From positions 29,441-93,440 of the forward strand of contig CAZMVD010000002.1 in assembly GCA_964569425.1 (NCBI GenBank): DNA of 64,000 bases. Direction: 5' to 3'. Each line of letters opens with the position of its first letter. Within the stretch, counting starts at the first letter, position 1. The notes under the pieces were generated by a model. It saw only the letters and a list, made by a program, of their open reading frames with translations, was not told where the DNA came from and searched no databases. Positions 36,019 to 46,286 of this stretch are shown here, piece by piece. The position numbers and the translations under genes were made by a program. Source of the stretch: JACQXM01 sp964569425 (GTDB lineage: Bacteria; Planctomycetota; Phycisphaerae; UBA1845).

Positions 36019-38019
36019 ATGCTAACTACTCGGATACATGCCATTCGTTTCTCGGTGGCATTGGTTGTCGTTACCACCTGTGGATATTTTGACCCAACGG
36101 TTCTTGCCACAGACGGCGCCGTACCGCCCACGCGAATGAACGGAGCTTCGTCCGCCGTCGCCAATCAACCGTTGGACCCTGTCGAGGTCAAGCAGTCGCG
36201 CCAGTCCACCACGCAATCATCGGTCGGGGTTGATCCCGCGCCGCTGGCGACCATTCCGCCCAATGACGATTGCGCGAACGCATCGGCCATTAACGGCGAG
36301 GGAATGTTCAACTTCGACAACGCCATGGCCACCATGGACGGTCCCGACCAGAGCGCCTGCGTCGATACTCAGGTGAGCTGCCTCGGCACGCTCGACAAGG
36401 ACGTGTGGTACTGCTGGACCGCATCGTGCACCGGCCCCGTCGAAGTGCAGACCTGCGGCCAGACCAGCGTGGACACGCGGATAGCGGTGTACGACGGATG
36501 CGCCTGCCCGATGGCCGACGATCCCGATCTGCTCCGTTGCAATGACGACTTCGGCGCCTGTAACCTGCAATCGAGCGTGGGCTTCGCCGCCGTGGCCGGA
36601 CAGCAGTATCTCATTCAACTCGGCACCTATCCCGGCAACCTCACCTGCAGCGGAGGCACCTTCCAGCCGGCCCCCGGTGGGACGGGCACGTTTGAAGTTT
36701 CCTGCATCGCACCCCCCTGCAATCAGCCCGCTCAGCAGTGCCAGGACGTGGATATCACCAACGGCAACACTTCCGATCGAACCAACTTCACCGCGGCGGA
36801 CAACTTCCGGCCGGCCGTCGATGGCGATGTCAGCGAAGTGTGCTGGTGGGGCTCCTATTCGAGCGACACGCCGACCATCGACCGTTTCGAGATTCGTTAT
36901 TTCAACAGTGTTAACGGACATCCCGGTTCGGTGATCGCCGGTCCCTTCTCACAGACCGGCGGCACGCTGACTGTAACCGGACCGGTGGACACGGCCCAGG
37001 GAGTGGACTTCCCTGTGTTTCAATATTCCGCGACCCACGCGCCGGTGCCCGTCACGGCGGGGGATTGTTACTTCATCGAGATCACCAACAGCACCCCGGA
37101 ATCGGGCGTCTGGTTCTGGCATTGGGGCTTCGGCGGTGACGTGGCCTCGCGGCAGGATGGGTCACCGCTCAACGGATATGACAACAGTGACATGTTCGAC
37201 GGCAACGACCTCGCCTTCTGTCTGAACATCGAACGGGGCGATCCGCGCTGTTGCACGCCGCCGTCTACGCCTGCCTGTGCCACCTCCATGGGAGACTGTT
37301 TCACCGGGCAATCGGCCCCCGGTTGCGGCGACCCCGACTGCTGCAATCTCGTCTGTGCCTGCGACCCCTTCTGCTGCAACGTAGCCTGGGACAGCGACTG
37401 CGCGAGCGACGGCGCCGTACCCGGCTGCGGAGCGGCGGCGCTGTGCCAGGTCGACTGCTCGCTGTGCAGCGCAGCGATCGTTTCCTCCAGCCCTGCCAGC
37501 GGCTCCATCGATGCGCGACAGCCCCATGACCTCAACGACGCCAACATCGTCTTCGGCTGGGATGTCGTGGATGTGGACATGCCCGATTGTGCCGTACCGA
37601 CCGCTCAAACTGGAGATTTCAGCGTGACCAAGGTCGGAGGCGATGGCGGCATCAGTCTGCCGACGATTACCAGCGTGGTACCTCAGGACGCCGACACTGT
37701 GCGACTCACCTTAAGCAAACCGATTGAACCGGGCGCCTGGACCGTGGTCACGCATGTGGCCAGTGGGACCAAAACCTGCCTCGGCTACCTGCCGGGCGAC
37801 GTCAACGCCAGTCGCGGCAGCACCGCGGCGGATATCAACGCGTTGATCAACTCGCTCAATAACGTGCCCGGTTTCGTGCGGCCGTTGTTCGCCACCGACG
37901 CCAACCGCAGCGGCGCGCCCAACGCGTCGGACATTCTGCGAGTGATCGACCTGCTCAACGGCGCCGCGGCGTTCGACCCGTGGCTGAACAAGACGCTGCC
38001 GCCGGACCCGTGCAATTAA
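36019..38019 (+). CDS. Secreted cysteine-rich protein with dockerin-like C-terminus
   Basis: 666 residues. The signal sequence covers residues 5-31. About 75-235 form a pre-peptidase-like domain with the block DNFRPAVD nearby and the pattern NDDCANA...DVWYCW...AVYDGC. A beta domain follows (about 250-400). A cysteine-rich module then contains CCTPP, GCGDPDCCNLVCACD and DPFCCNVAWDSDCA, a pattern common in planctomycetal secreted proteins. A beta-sandwich-like region precedes the terminal pair of loops (GDVNASRGSTAADINALI, DANRSGAPNASDILRVID). Ligand unknown. Upstream of the start is GGAGAGGCGG. Confidence 0.78.
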   Translation: MLTTRIHAIRFSVALVVVTTCGYFDPTVLATDGAVPPTRMNGASSAVANQPLDPVEVKQSRQSTTQSSVGVDPAPLATIPPNDDCANASAINGEGMFNFDNAMATMDGPDQSACVDTQVSCLGTLDKDVWYCWTASCTGPVEVQTCGQTSVDTRIAVYDGCACPMADDPDLLRCNDDFGACNLQSSVGFAAVAGQQYLIQLGTYPGNLTCSGGTFQPAPGGTGTFEVSCIAPPCNQPAQQCQDVDITNGNTSDRTNFTAADNFRPAVDGDVSEVCWWGSYSSDTPTIDRFEIRYFNSVNGHPGSVIAGPFSQTGGTLTVTGPVDTAQGVDFPVFQYSATHAPVPVTAGDCYFIEITNSTPESGVWFWHWGFGGDVASRQDGSPLNGYDNSDMFDGNDLAFCLNIERGDPRCCTPPSTPACATSMGDCFTGQSAPGCGDPDCCNLVCACDPFCCNVAWDSDCASDGAVPGCGAAALCQVDCSLCSAAIVSSSPASGSIDARQPHDLNDANIVFGWDVVDVDMPDCAVPTAQTGDFSVTKVGGDGGISLPTITSVVPQDADTVRLTLSKPIEPGAWTVVTHVASGTKTCLGYLPGDVNASRGSTAADINALINSLNNVPGFVRPLFATDANRSGAPNASDILRVIDLLNGAAAFDPWLNKTLPPDPCN

Positions 38020-38131
38020 TGGCGTTTGTCTGCCGGACTCGCAACGGCTTTGACATTTGGCCTCGACCTGAGGCCCTGAAGAAGCTCGTCAGTCCGAATC
38101 GGAATGACAGGCGGACCGCAGGGCGCGTCGC

Positions 38132-39025
38132 TCAAGCGCCCGCCGGGGCCTGATCGTTTTGGTTCTTGCGCATGGCTACTTGCCAGTGGCGGTCGAGCGC
38201 GCAGCTCTTCCACGCGCCCGCGGGGCAGAAACCCAGCGGCTCAAAAATACGCAGGAGTTGCGCGCGTGTCGTCCCCGCACGACCGGTGTCGAATGCCAGC
38301 AGGCCGCCAGGACGCAGCACGCGCGCACACTCCGGCGCAAGCTGGGCGGTGGCGTGCGCGTCGAAGTGACAGCCGATGGCACCCGTGGAGTGGATCAGAT
38401 CGAAACTCGCCGCCGGCAGCGGCACACCCGTTTCATTGCAAAACGGCTCCAGCACATTCTGGACACCAAACGCCACGCGCGCCGCGTGGCCGTTCTGCGT
38501 GACAAAGTGCCGCGCCCGGGCGGCCTCCACGAACCGGGCATTATGCTCGAGCCCCAGAATGACGGACTGTGACGGACAATAATAGGCCAGCGCCACGGTG
38601 GACTGTCCGGTTCCGCTGCACAGGTCCAATACGCGCAACGGACGATTGGGCATCCGGCCATTCAACAGCCGGGGAATATTCCGCCAGTTGGCCCAGCATT
38701 GCAGCGCATTGATCGCCGCAAACTCATTGAGCGCCATGGCCTCGTATGCGGCGCAAACCGCCGGGTTTCGCGCGTGCCGGAAGCGAATGTGCTTCCAGAT
38801 GCGCATCATCCACTCGTAATACTTCTGCCGCAGCCATAGCATTACTAACGGCGTGCGCGGCCCGTGCGCCCGCGCCGCCCGACGAACCGTCGGCGGGTCA
38901 ATACGCAGGTATCCGGCCTCGGCAGATGACCCTTCTATGGCATGACTCCGGCAGGCTGCCGGCGAACCCTTGACTCCGGCCTCTCGATCGACCTCAGCCC
39001 CTTGACCATGGCCGCCGCCGTGCAT
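38132..39025 (-). CDS. SAM-dependent methyltransferase, class I
   Basis: 297 residues from the ATG at 39023-39025. The first 80 residues are Arg- and Trp-rich (LWLRQKYYEWMMRIWKHI at about 61-78). An in-frame start further upstream (39173-39175) or a shorter form from about 38845 cannot be excluded. Motif I is VLDLCSGTGQSTVA (about 133-146). GLEHNARFVEAAR follows, and motif IV is FDLIHSTGAIGCHFD, with the LRPGG...AFDTGR strand later. Substrate unknown. Confidence 0.75.
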   Translation of the reverse strand: MHGGGHGQGAEVDREAGVKGSPAACRSHAIEGSSAEAGYLRIDPPTVRRAARAHGPRTPLVMLWLRQKYYEWMMRIWKHIRFRHARNPAVCAAYEAMALNEFAAINALQCWANWRNIPRLLNGRMPNRPLRVLDLCSGTGQSTVALAYYCPSQSVILGLEHNARFVEAARARHFVTQNGHAARVAFGVQNVLEPFCNETGVPLPAASFDLIHSTGAIGCHFDAHATAQLAPECARVLRPGGLLAFDTGRAGTTRAQLLRIFEPLGFCPAGAWKSCALDRHWQVAMRKNQNDQAPAGA

Positions 39026-39344
39026 ATCGCCCCGGTCTTTCGTGCAGATCGGTGCAGACTGACGTTGGACGCGACTCATCCGTTGCTCCGTTTGCCCCCG
39101 CTTACGGCGGGGCCAGCCTACAGTGCATCGCCGCACCGGACAATGCACCAGGCGTTGGCGAACCACCAGCCACACAAGCGGCAGGGTGTCCCTGCCAGCA
39201 AGCGGCTCGAATACACCGAAGCTGGCATGCGCCGGCCTTAGCGGTTACAAGGTACGGCCGTCGAATGCCGCGTCCCTATTGCAGCGGCGCCCGGCAACAC
39301 TGAACCCAATGGGTCAATGGGCACCACCCGGAAAGGCTGAGCTG
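39026..39344. other. Divergent intergenic region
   Basis: About 320 bases between the methyltransferase and the phosphoesterase-GH114 gene. Short open frames are Arg/Pro-rich and look non-coding. The last bases contain the GGAAAGG ribosome site of the next gene. Confidence 0.4.
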
Positions 39345-41171
39345 ATGAACTTGCGCATTCCCGCCGACCCACGGAATAGCAACAGCGTCAGGTGCATCCG
39401 TGGATGCCGCGTCATAGCCCCAGGGGCGCTTCTGCTGGCAGCGGTGGCAGGAGGTCTGAATTGCACCACGCAGCCTCAAGGCAACGCCAACATCAACACC
39501 AACAATAACGACAACGGGAACGGCGCCGGTGGCGACATACTGATGACCTTCGCTGTCATCGGCGACTACGGCGATGACGACGACAATACCCGCGCCGTCG
39601 CCGACCAGATCAAGTCGTGGGTGCCCGACTTCATCCTTACCGTCGGCGACAACGACTACAGCGACGGCGCCTATCGCGGCACTTTCGAAGGGCTGGAACT
39701 GGCCGTAGGCCAGTACTTCCACGAATTCATCGGCAATTACCCGGGCGGGGAAGGACCCGGCGCCACTGCGAACCGCTTCTTCCCCGTCCCCGGTGATCAC
39801 GATTGGGGTGATACCTGCGACGATCCACAAGGTCTCGACGACTACCTGCGCTACTTCACGCTCCCCCCCGAGAACTCGGGCACCGAGCGCTACTATGACT
39901 TTCGCCGGGGACCGGTCCATTTCTTCGCGCTCCACAGCCTGGAAGGCTGCGAACCCAACGGCGTGACCGCCGACTCTGCTCAAGCCCAATGGGTGCGCAG
40001 CGCCGCCCTCGCCTCGGATGCGACGTTCAAAATCGCCTATTTCCATAACCCGCCCTATTCGTCCGGCGCCCGTCACGTGGGCGGCGGCACGCACATGCGC
40101 TGGCCCTGGGACGAATGGGGTTTCGACCTCGTCATCAGCGGCGATGACCATGTGTACGAACGCATCGAACGCGAAGGCGTGGTTTACCTGGTCAACGGGC
40201 TGGGGGGAGTGGACCGTCACGAGTTCCTAGCACTGCCCGCCGCCGGCAGCCTGGTCCGCTTTGCCGATGAACACGGGGCGGTCCGCGCCGACGTGTTTGC
40301 TTCGCACCTGGATATTCGCTTTCTCACCGCCGCCGGTCGGGAAATCGACCGGTTTGTCATCACCGCGGGAGGCGACGTCGGCACCGACGGCAACGCTCTC
40401 GACCCCGATGCGCCCCCGCTGACCACCGGCGAATGGTATCGTCCGGACGTGTCAACCACCTGGCAGTGGCAGTTGCAGCCGGACGCCGGCGGTGAAATCA
40501 ACACCTCGTATGATGTCGACGTATACGACGTCGACCTGTTCGACGTGTCCGATGCAGTCATCGCCGACCTGCAAGCTTCCGGCCGCCGGGTCATCTGCTA
40601 CTTCTCTGCCGGTTCCTACGAACAGTTCCGCACCGACGCCGGCGAGTTTGACGACCCCGACCTCGGCCTGCCGCTTGCCGGTTTCGCCGACGAGCGCTGG
40701 CTCGACATTCGCTCTACCAACGTGCATCGCATCATGCGCGATCGCCTCGACCACGCGGTGGCGCGCGGGTGCGACGGCGTCGAGCCCGACAATGTCGACG
40801 GTTACGCCAACGCCTCGGGCTTTCCCCTGACGGCGCGCGACCAGCTCGCCTTCAATCGCTTCCTGGCCAACGAAGCACACGCCCGCGGCCTTTCCGTCGC
40901 ACTCAAGAACGACTTGGATCAGATCGGGGAACTCGTCGCATACTTCGACTTCAGCGTCAACGAACAGTGCCACGAGTTTGAGGAGTGTTCTTTGCTGGAG
41001 CCCTTCACCGCCGCGGGAAAGCCGGTGTTCAACGCGGAATACCTGGCCAGTTTCGTCGACGACCCCAGCCAACGGGCCGACCTTTGCGCCGATGCGCGGG
41101 CGACCGACTTGCGCACTTTGGTACTCCCGCTCGATCTGAATGACGCATTCCGCTTCAGTTGCGATCCGTGA
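39345..41171 (+). CDS. Fusion of metallophosphoesterase and GH114 endo-alpha-1,4-polygalactosaminidase-like domain
   Basis: 608 residues from the ATG at 39345 (GGAAAGG upstream). An N-terminal signal ends at GGLNC, possibly a lipoprotein. A low-complexity Asn-rich linker (about 45-60) precedes a metallophosphoesterase domain (about 65-345). It shows VIGDYG, VGDNDYSDG, VPGDHDWGD and GDDHVYER, variants of the usual metal-ligand blocks. From about 370 on comes a GH114-type domain with WQWQLQP at its start, VICYFSAGSYE and CDGVEPDNVDGY, the last containing conserved acidic residues. GH114 enzymes cleave galactosaminogalactan-type polysaccharides. Joining it to a phosphoesterase suggests breakdown of a phosphorylated or teichoic-acid-like exopolymer. 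Confidence 0.82.
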   Translation: MNLRIPADPRNSNSVRCIRGCRVIAPGALLLAAVAGGLNCTTQPQGNANINTNNNDNGNGAGGDILMTFAVIGDYGDDDDNTRAVADQIKSWVPDFILTVGDNDYSDGAYRGTFEGLELAVGQYFHEFIGNYPGGEGPGATANRFFPVPGDHDWGDTCDDPQGLDDYLRYFTLPPENSGTERYYDFRRGPVHFFALHSLEGCEPNGVTADSAQAQWVRSAALASDATFKIAYFHNPPYSSGARHVGGGTHMRWPWDEWGFDLVISGDDHVYERIEREGVVYLVNGLGGVDRHEFLALPAAGSLVRFADEHGAVRADVFASHLDIRFLTAAGREIDRFVITAGGDVGTDGNALDPDAPPLTTGEWYRPDVSTTWQWQLQPDAGGEINTSYDVDVYDVDLFDVSDAVIADLQASGRRVICYFSAGSYEQFRTDAGEFDDPDLGLPLAGFADERWLDIRSTNVHRIMRDRLDHAVARGCDGVEPDNVDGYANASGFPLTARDQLAFNRFLANEAHARGLSVALKNDLDQIGELVAYFDFSVNEQCHEFEECSLLEPFTAAGKPVFNAEYLASFVDDPSQRADLCADARATDLRTLVLPLDLNDAFRFSCDP

Positions 41172-41216
41172 TCGCCCGGTCGGTCACTCCCCGTCCGTTC
41201 CGTCGCCCCCTCGGAA

Positions 41217-41717
41217 TCAACGTTGGTCCGGTAGCCCGTCCAGCACTCGTCGGATGGCCTTGCGCATGGTCTTGGATCGCTCATGCGGTGGTGTGTGATG
41301 ATCTACTTTCGCTTGTACCGTCCCGCACCAGATGAGCCTCCCGGTGTCCGGTTCGAGCATGTCCACGGCCAGAACACCCTGGTCCCACGTGCCCAGACCT
41401 ACTCCTGCTTGGCGCACCTCGCGACCGACCCGATAGCGCAGCCACAGATCGACCGGCGGCTCCTCCGCCTTGACGTACCCCTTGCCCGCTAATCGCGCGT
41501 CGATCAGGTCCCTCACCATCCGGTCAAACCCCTCATTTTCCACCGCGGTGGACGGAAATGCGGTGTTGAGTCCGTCGGTCCACACATAGGTCGTGCCCAA
41601 TCCGGAATAGCGGATACCCGGCCCCCAGAGTGAATCCACGCGCAGCACGGGGCTGCACCCCGCCCACATCCCGCACAACGCTGCGAGCGCGATCACCACG
41701 TATCGCCCATTCATCAT
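41217..41717 (-). CDS. DUF4136 family lipoprotein
   Basis: 166 residues from the first of two adjacent ATGs (41715-41717), with GGAGGAG about 8 bases upstream. The signal peptide has lipobox WAGC (about Cys20). The mature part has the DUF4136 pattern: a domain with a YVW...FPSTAVEN segment, then a long helix (FDRMVRDLIDARLAGKGYV), and strands ending RLIWCGTVQAKVD. Outer-membrane association likely; function unknown. No obvious operon partner. Confidence 0.75.
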   Translation of the reverse strand: MMNGRYVVIALAALCGMWAGCSPVLRVDSLWGPGIRYSGLGTTYVWTDGLNTAFPSTAVENEGFDRMVRDLIDARLAGKGYVKAEEPPVDLWLRYRVGREVRQAGVGLGTWDQGVLAVDMLEPDTGRLIWCGTVQAKVDHHTPPHERSKTMRKAIRRVLDGLPDQR

Positions 41718-41825
41718 TCGCGAACTCCTCCAATAAAGGGCGCAGGCATTCCGCACGCCGCGATCACGCATCGATCCGGCAACGCCCGTAGTGTGTGTAC
41801 AATCGCCATGCGATCAAGGTGCAGA

Positions 41826-42860
41826 TTATTTCTTCTTCTTTCGCGAGACTTTCTTCGTCCGCTTGGCCGCAGCGCCCTTAGCCTTTTGGCTCCGGGCGGA
41901 GGTGGCCTTCTTGCGTCCGGCGGCCTTGACCTTGCCGCGTTTCGCCGATTTCCCCTTGCCGCGCTTGGCGACCTTCGACTTTGCCGTCGTTGCGCGTCGT
42001 GCCGGCTTAGACTTCGCCCGCGCAGCGGTCTGTTTTGCCTTTTTTCCCTTGGATTGGGCGGCTCGTTTGACTGCCTTCCGTCGTGCGGCTTGCGACGCCG
42101 GCAATTTCTCCTTTTGCGTTATTGTCTGGGCCGCGCGCGTCGTCGTACCGGCGACGGCTGAGATCGGCGCCGCCGCAGCCTGCATCCGCGCTGCGGCGCG
42201 CTCCGCCGCGCGCCGAATGTATTCCGCCGCGTCCGGCGTCTTGCAGTCCGTTTCACCGTGATCTACGACCACCGGCCCTATGCGCGCTGCCGTTTCCATC
42301 GCCAACGTCCGGAGGTTGTCATTGCGCAAGCCGATGGCGATCAACGCGCCGTTCATGGTGTGCCGCACCCGATTGGCACGCTGGTGAATCTCCCGTTCGA
42401 TGGTGGCCAGCTTCGCCGAGAAATAGTCGTCGCCCAGTGACGAGTCCTCCATGGCCTTCTGGCCGACGACACTCCATCCCAGCGACGCTGTCCACTCATG
42501 ATCCGACCCACACCAGGAATCCACCGTTTCCTGCGGCAACGAAGCCTGCGCCGCGAGCTTACTGAGCGCATCCGTGAGAACGTAGTTATCCAGTGACGCG
42601 CGCCATCCGTCCACCAGTGCCACACCCACCTGAGACGGATCCGCAATCATCGTGGCCAGAACTCGCGCGTCGTGATTTCCCGTGTCCCACAAAGCCAGCG
42701 CCAACGCATGATCTCGTCGAATCTCTTTGACCAGTGCGCCAAGGTGGGCGTAACTCACCCCGAACATCGGCTCGCGGATGCCGTGCCGCGAATAGACACT
42801 GCGGTTCTGCTCCGTCCCCTGCGCTTCGAGTTGCTGCATGACTTCCGAGAGGGTCATCAT
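41826..42860 (-). CDS. DNA alkylation repair (AlkD-like) protein with a histone H1-like basic tail
   Basis: 344 residues. The ATG at 42858-42860 has GGGAG 8 bases before it. Residues 1-235 are a HEAT-like alkylation-repair domain: VMQQLEAQGTEQNRSVYSRH, FGVSYAHLGALVKEIRR, ALWDTGNHDARVLATMIAD, and WTASLGWSVVGQKAM. The last about 95 residues are almost only Lys, Ala, Arg and Ser (e.g. KKAKQTAARAKSKPARRA, SKVAKRGKGKSAKRGK), like eukaryotic-type H1 tails of chromatin proteins. The tail should bind DNA non-specifically. Base-excision activity is inferred, since the catalytic pocket was not checked residue by residue. Confidence 0.8.
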   Translation of the reverse strand: MMTLSEVMQQLEAQGTEQNRSVYSRHGIREPMFGVSYAHLGALVKEIRRDHALALALWDTGNHDARVLATMIADPSQVGVALVDGWRASLDNYVLTDALSKLAAQASLPQETVDSWCGSDHEWTASLGWSVVGQKAMEDSSLGDDYFSAKLATIEREIHQRANRVRHTMNGALIAIGLRNDNLRTLAMETAARIGPVVVDHGETDCKTPDAAEYIRRAAERAAARMQAAAAPISAVAGTTTRAAQTITQKEKLPASQAARRKAVKRAAQSKGKKAKQTAARAKSKPARRATTAKSKVAKRGKGKSAKRGKVKAAGRKKATSARSQKAKGAAAKRTKKVSRKKKK

Positions 42861-43207
42861 GAAGGGTCTCCCTATGGGCGGGGCGAGGGCAAGGCCAGCA
42901 CTGTCGCGCGACAGGCACAACCTCGTGCCGCCACGCCCAACCTCGACCGGAATGTTACCACTTGTCCCGCTGATGCCCACCAGAATCGTGTTTCCGAAGC
43001 TGGTGGCGAATGCCCTTTGTCGCCGATGACCGAACTGCTCTTGTAGTGCAAAAATAAAAGCGTGACGTTATTCATCGCTCAGCGTTCCCGCGATCGGCTG
43101 GTCAGGGCAGATGGCCAATGGTATCGTTCAAGACGCGGACGCGGAATGAATGCGGAGGGTCTCCCATTGGCCGGCCTTCGCGAAGGTCTCATGGTACGAC
43201 GGAATCT
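42861..43207. other. Divergent intergenic region
   Basis: About 350 bases between the AlkD-like gene and lptE. A short A/T-rich tract lies around 43040-43075. No gene, repeat or terminator recognised. Confidence 0.4.
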
Positions 43208-43717
43208 ATGCGAAAAGGCAACGCGTGTTATCGGATGGTCCCTGTCGTCCTGACGACAGTAACCCTGGCGGGTGGTTGTGGCTATTCCACCCGGCGCCCG
43301 TTCACGACCGATATCCGCACCGTTCATGTCGAAATGTTCCATTCCCAGGAGTTTCGACGCGAGTTGGAATTTCAACTGACCGAAGCCATCGTCAAGCGGA
43401 TCGAAATGGACACGCCCTATCGCATCGCCACGCGCGACCGTGCCGACGCGCTGCTCACGGGCGAGATTCTCCAGGTGCAGAACCGCTCCTTCGGCGAGGA
43501 CTTTGATACGGATCGGCCAAGAGAAATCGGGTCCACCATTGTCATTCGGTTTCGCCTTCAAGACCTGCGTTCCGGTGATATCCTGGTGGAAAGACCGCGA
43601 TTCGTGTACCAGACAAGCTACATTCCCCCGGTGGGCGAGACCTTCGCCATGGGAATGATCCGCGGCCTCGATGGAATGGCTGAGCTCATCGTCGAGTCCA
43701 TGGAAGCAGACTGGTAA
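43208..43717 (+). CDS. lptE: LPS-assembly lipoprotein LptE
   Basis: 169 residues from the ATG at 43208; earlier in-frame codons lack a signal. The lipobox is LAGGC (Cys24). The mature sequence has the LptE layout: YSTRRPFTTDIRTVHVEMF, RRELEFQLTEAIVKRIE, a strand pair (ADALLTGEILQVQNRSFGED) and a long terminal helix. LptE plugs the LptD barrel and helps place lipopolysaccharide in the outer leaflet. Its presence argues for an LPS-bearing outer membrane. It lies 171 bases before ftsH on the same strand. Confidence 0.8.
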   Translation: MRKGNACYRMVPVVLTTVTLAGGCGYSTRRPFTTDIRTVHVEMFHSQEFRRELEFQLTEAIVKRIEMDTPYRIATRDRADALLTGEILQVQNRSFGEDFDTDRPREIGSTIVIRFRLQDLRSGDILVERPRFVYQTSYIPPVGETFAMGMIRGLDGMAELIVESMEADW

Positions 43718-43888
43718 TGGCGCTATGATTCCTTGCGCAGGCCCGTCTCGACCGGGCGCCCGCCGATAACAAGCGGGGGAACTTGGCGGGGAAGCCGTCA
43801 AACCTGAATCCTGCGGCCAACATGACCCGCAGGATCGCCAGTTGAGAAGTTTTCGAACGGAAGCCGTGTCCCGCGGTATGAGAGAGTG

Positions 43889-45928
43889 ATGGCGGATAAC
43901 AACGGATCGTCCAAGCCTCCGACCGACCCCAAGCGCCCGGGTGGCGCCGGCGGGCCCAATCTGCGCAATTCGCGGAATCTGGTGAGCTGGCTGGTCCTGT
44001 TTGGATTGGCCATCCTGCTGGTCGCGCTGTTGCAGAATACCCTGGAAACCGCCAAGCCCATCACCATCAGCGAATTTGAGAAATACGTGGCCAACCGCCA
44101 GATCAAGGAACTGGTGATCAAGGAAGACGGCATAGTCGAAGGTGAACGTGTTCTGGGAGAAGGAGATCAACCGGGGGCGTTGCCGCGCTTTACCGTCGTC
44201 TATCCGCGCGAAGCGATCGACGGCTCGTTCGTCAATCGGCTGGTGAAGCAACTTCCCGATGCCACCGTCCGCAGCGAAAAACCCAATCAGTTCGTTCTCG
44301 TGCTGGTGGGCATGTTGCCCTGGCTGCTCGTGTTTGCTTTCATCTGGTTCGTGATTTTCCGTCAGATCCGCAACGCCGGCGGCGGCGCTGGTATGCTCGG
44401 CAACTTCGGCCGCTCCCGCCACCGGGTCAACGCCAAGGAACACACCAACGTCACCTTCGCCGACGTGGCCGGCATTCAGGAAGCCAAGGAAGAGGTCCAG
44501 GAAATCGTCGAATTCCTCAAATCGCCCAAGAAGTTCCAGCGCCTTGGGGCGCGCATCCCGCGCGGCATTCTGCTGGTCGGCGCTCCCGGCTGCGGCAAGA
44601 CGCTGCTCGCCAAAGCCATCGCCGGCGAGGCCGACGTGCCCTTCTTCTCCATCAGCGGGTCCGACTTCGTTGAGATGTTCGTCGGCGTGGGCGCCTCGCG
44701 CGTCCGCGACCTCTTCAAACAGGCGAAGGAAAACTCGCCGTGCATCATCTTCCTGGACGAAATCGACGCCGTCGGGCGCCGCCGCGGCGCCAACTTCGGC
44801 GGCGGCGGGCACGACGAGCGCGAGCAGACGCTCAACGCCATCCTCGTGGAAATGGACGGCTTCGACACCAATTCCGGCGTGATCGTCATCGCCGCCACCA
44901 ACCGCGCCGACGTTCTCGACCCGGCGCTCATCCGTCCGGGGCGCTTCGACCGCCAGGTGTTCGTCAGCCTGCCCGATCTTCAGGGGCGCTACGAAATCCT
45001 CAAGGTGCACATTCGCAAGATCAAGCTGGGCCCCACCGTGGACATTCGTCGCATCGCCCGCGGAACGCCCATGTTCAGCGGCGCTGAGATTGCCGCCCTG
45101 GTCAACGAGGCGGCGCTCATCGCCACCATGTACAACAAGGAGTTCGTCGAACAGGACGACTTCGAGGAAGCCCGTGACAAGATCCGCTGGGGCCGCGCCA
45201 AGAAGAACGCCACCGTCGACGAGCGCGACCGCAAGCTGACCGCTTACCACGAAGCCGGTCACGCCCTCGTCCAGGCGCTGGAAAAAGACGCCGACCCGGT
45301 CCACAAAGTCAGCATCATCCCGCGCGGGCCTGCGGGCGGCGCCACCTTCTCGCTCCCCGAGCGCGACCGCATGGTCTACACCCGCAACTACCTGCTGGCC
45401 ATCATGCGCGTCACCTTCGGCGGGCGCATTGCCGAGCAGCTCTTCTTCAACGAAATCAGCAGCGGCGCCTCCTCCGACATCAAGCAAGCCACGGAAATCG
45501 CCCGCCGCATGGTCCGGGAATGGGGCATGGGCGAAAACGTCGGCTTCATCTACTACGGCGAAGAGGACGGCCGCGGCAGCTTCTGGGACATGGCCGGCCA
45601 GAGTCGCGACTACTCCGACAAGACCGCTGAACTCATCGACGCCGAAATCAAGCGCATCGTCGACACCGCGTACCACGACGCCTACCGCGTGATCAACGAA
45701 AACCGCGACAAGCTCGAGACCCTTGCCCAGGCCCTGCTCAAGTACGAAACCATCACCGGCGACGAGGTCAACGCCCTGATTCGCGGCGAGTCGCTGGAGC
45801 GCTCCAGCGTCTCCGACCTGCTCGACAAGGCCGCGGGCGAAACCCCCGTCGGCATCGCCCGCCCCGTCAAGCTCGACCCCCGCCCCAACTCTGAACTCGG
45901 CGAAGGCCCGCTGCCACAGCCGGGGTGA
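43889..45928 (+). CDS. ftsH: ATP-dependent zinc metalloprotease FtsH
   Basis: 679 residues (a GTG directly before the ATG is an alternative start). Two membrane segments enclose a periplasmic domain (first about 32-50, second about 140-160). The AAA domain starts at about 190: Walker [13 protein letters not shown] (about 231-242, Pro to Ala and Thr to Cys against the common GPPGTGKT), Walker [15 protein letters not shown], and the second region of homology [20 protein letters not shown]. The protease zinc site is HEAGH (about 454). A C-terminal Pro-rich tail follows. Degrades membrane and regulatory proteins. Confidence 0.96.
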   Translation: MADNNGSSKPPTDPKRPGGAGGPNLRNSRNLVSWLVLFGLAILLVALLQNTLETAKPITISEFEKYVANRQIKELVIKEDGIVEGERVLGEGDQPGALPRFTVVYPREAIDGSFVNRLVKQLPDATVRSEKPNQFVLVLVGMLPWLLVFAFIWFVIFRQIRNAGGGAGMLGNFGRSRHRVNAKEHTNVTFADVAGIQEAKEEVQEIVEFLKSPKKFQRLGARIPRGILLVGAPGCGKTLLAKAIAGEADVPFFSISGSDFVEMFVGVGASRVRDLFKQAKENSPCIIFLDEIDAVGRRRGANFGGGGHDEREQTLNAILVEMDGFDTNSGVIVIAATNRADVLDPALIRPGRFDRQVFVSLPDLQGRYEILKVHIRKIKLGPTVDIRRIARGTPMFSGAEIAALVNEAALIATMYNKEFVEQDDFEEARDKIRWGRAKKNATVDERDRKLTAYHEAGHALVQALEKDADPVHKVSIIPRGPAGGATFSLPERDRMVYTRNYLLAIMRVTFGGRIAEQLFFNEISSGASSDIKQATEIARRMVREWGMGENVGFIYYGEEDGRGSFWDMAGQSRDYSDKTAELIDAEIKRIVDTAYHDAYRVINENRDKLETLAQALLKYETITGDEVNALIRGESLERSSVSDLLDKAAGETPVGIARPVKLDPRPNSELGEGPLPQPG

Positions 45929-46154
45929 TTCACTTGCTGCACGGCCCTTACGGCGGATGACCGAGGCGACAGCGCCATTTCCTTGTCCTGGTCACACCAA
46001 AGGTGATGTCCCACAATAGGGGTGAATAAGGACGGTCCCGGCATCCTGTCGAGCATGTCACGCGTGCTCAGAAAGTAACGCCGGACGCCATGAATTGTGT
46101 ACCCGTGGAAGGTCGGGGGCCAAGTTGGCCTCGCCGTTGCACCACCCCAGGACC

Positions 46155-46286
46155 CTGACGGAGCTGACCGGCAGCGTGTTCGGCACGGCGGCGCAGTTGG
46201 TCATCAAGCAGATGCTGGAAGCGGAGGTAGGCGAGTTACCGGGCCGCGGATGTTGCGAAACCCAACAGCGCGACCATGCCTACCAC
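46155..46286 (+). pseudogene. Remnant of an IS256/mutator-type transposase
   Basis: About 44 codons read LTELTGSVFGTAAQLVI, then LEAEVGELPGRGC, then a segment ending in HAYH. This resembles the N-terminal region of IS256-family transposases (helix ending in an EALEAE..ELLGR-like motif, then GYRNGY). No DDE catalytic region or terminal repeats are seen, so this is only a scrap. The surrounding 45929-46402 region has no other gene. Confidence 0.4.

Noticed and set aside
43079..45676. 865-codon minus-strand open frame opposite ftsH
   Set aside because: Antisense of a conserved protease; composition follows the reversed codons.
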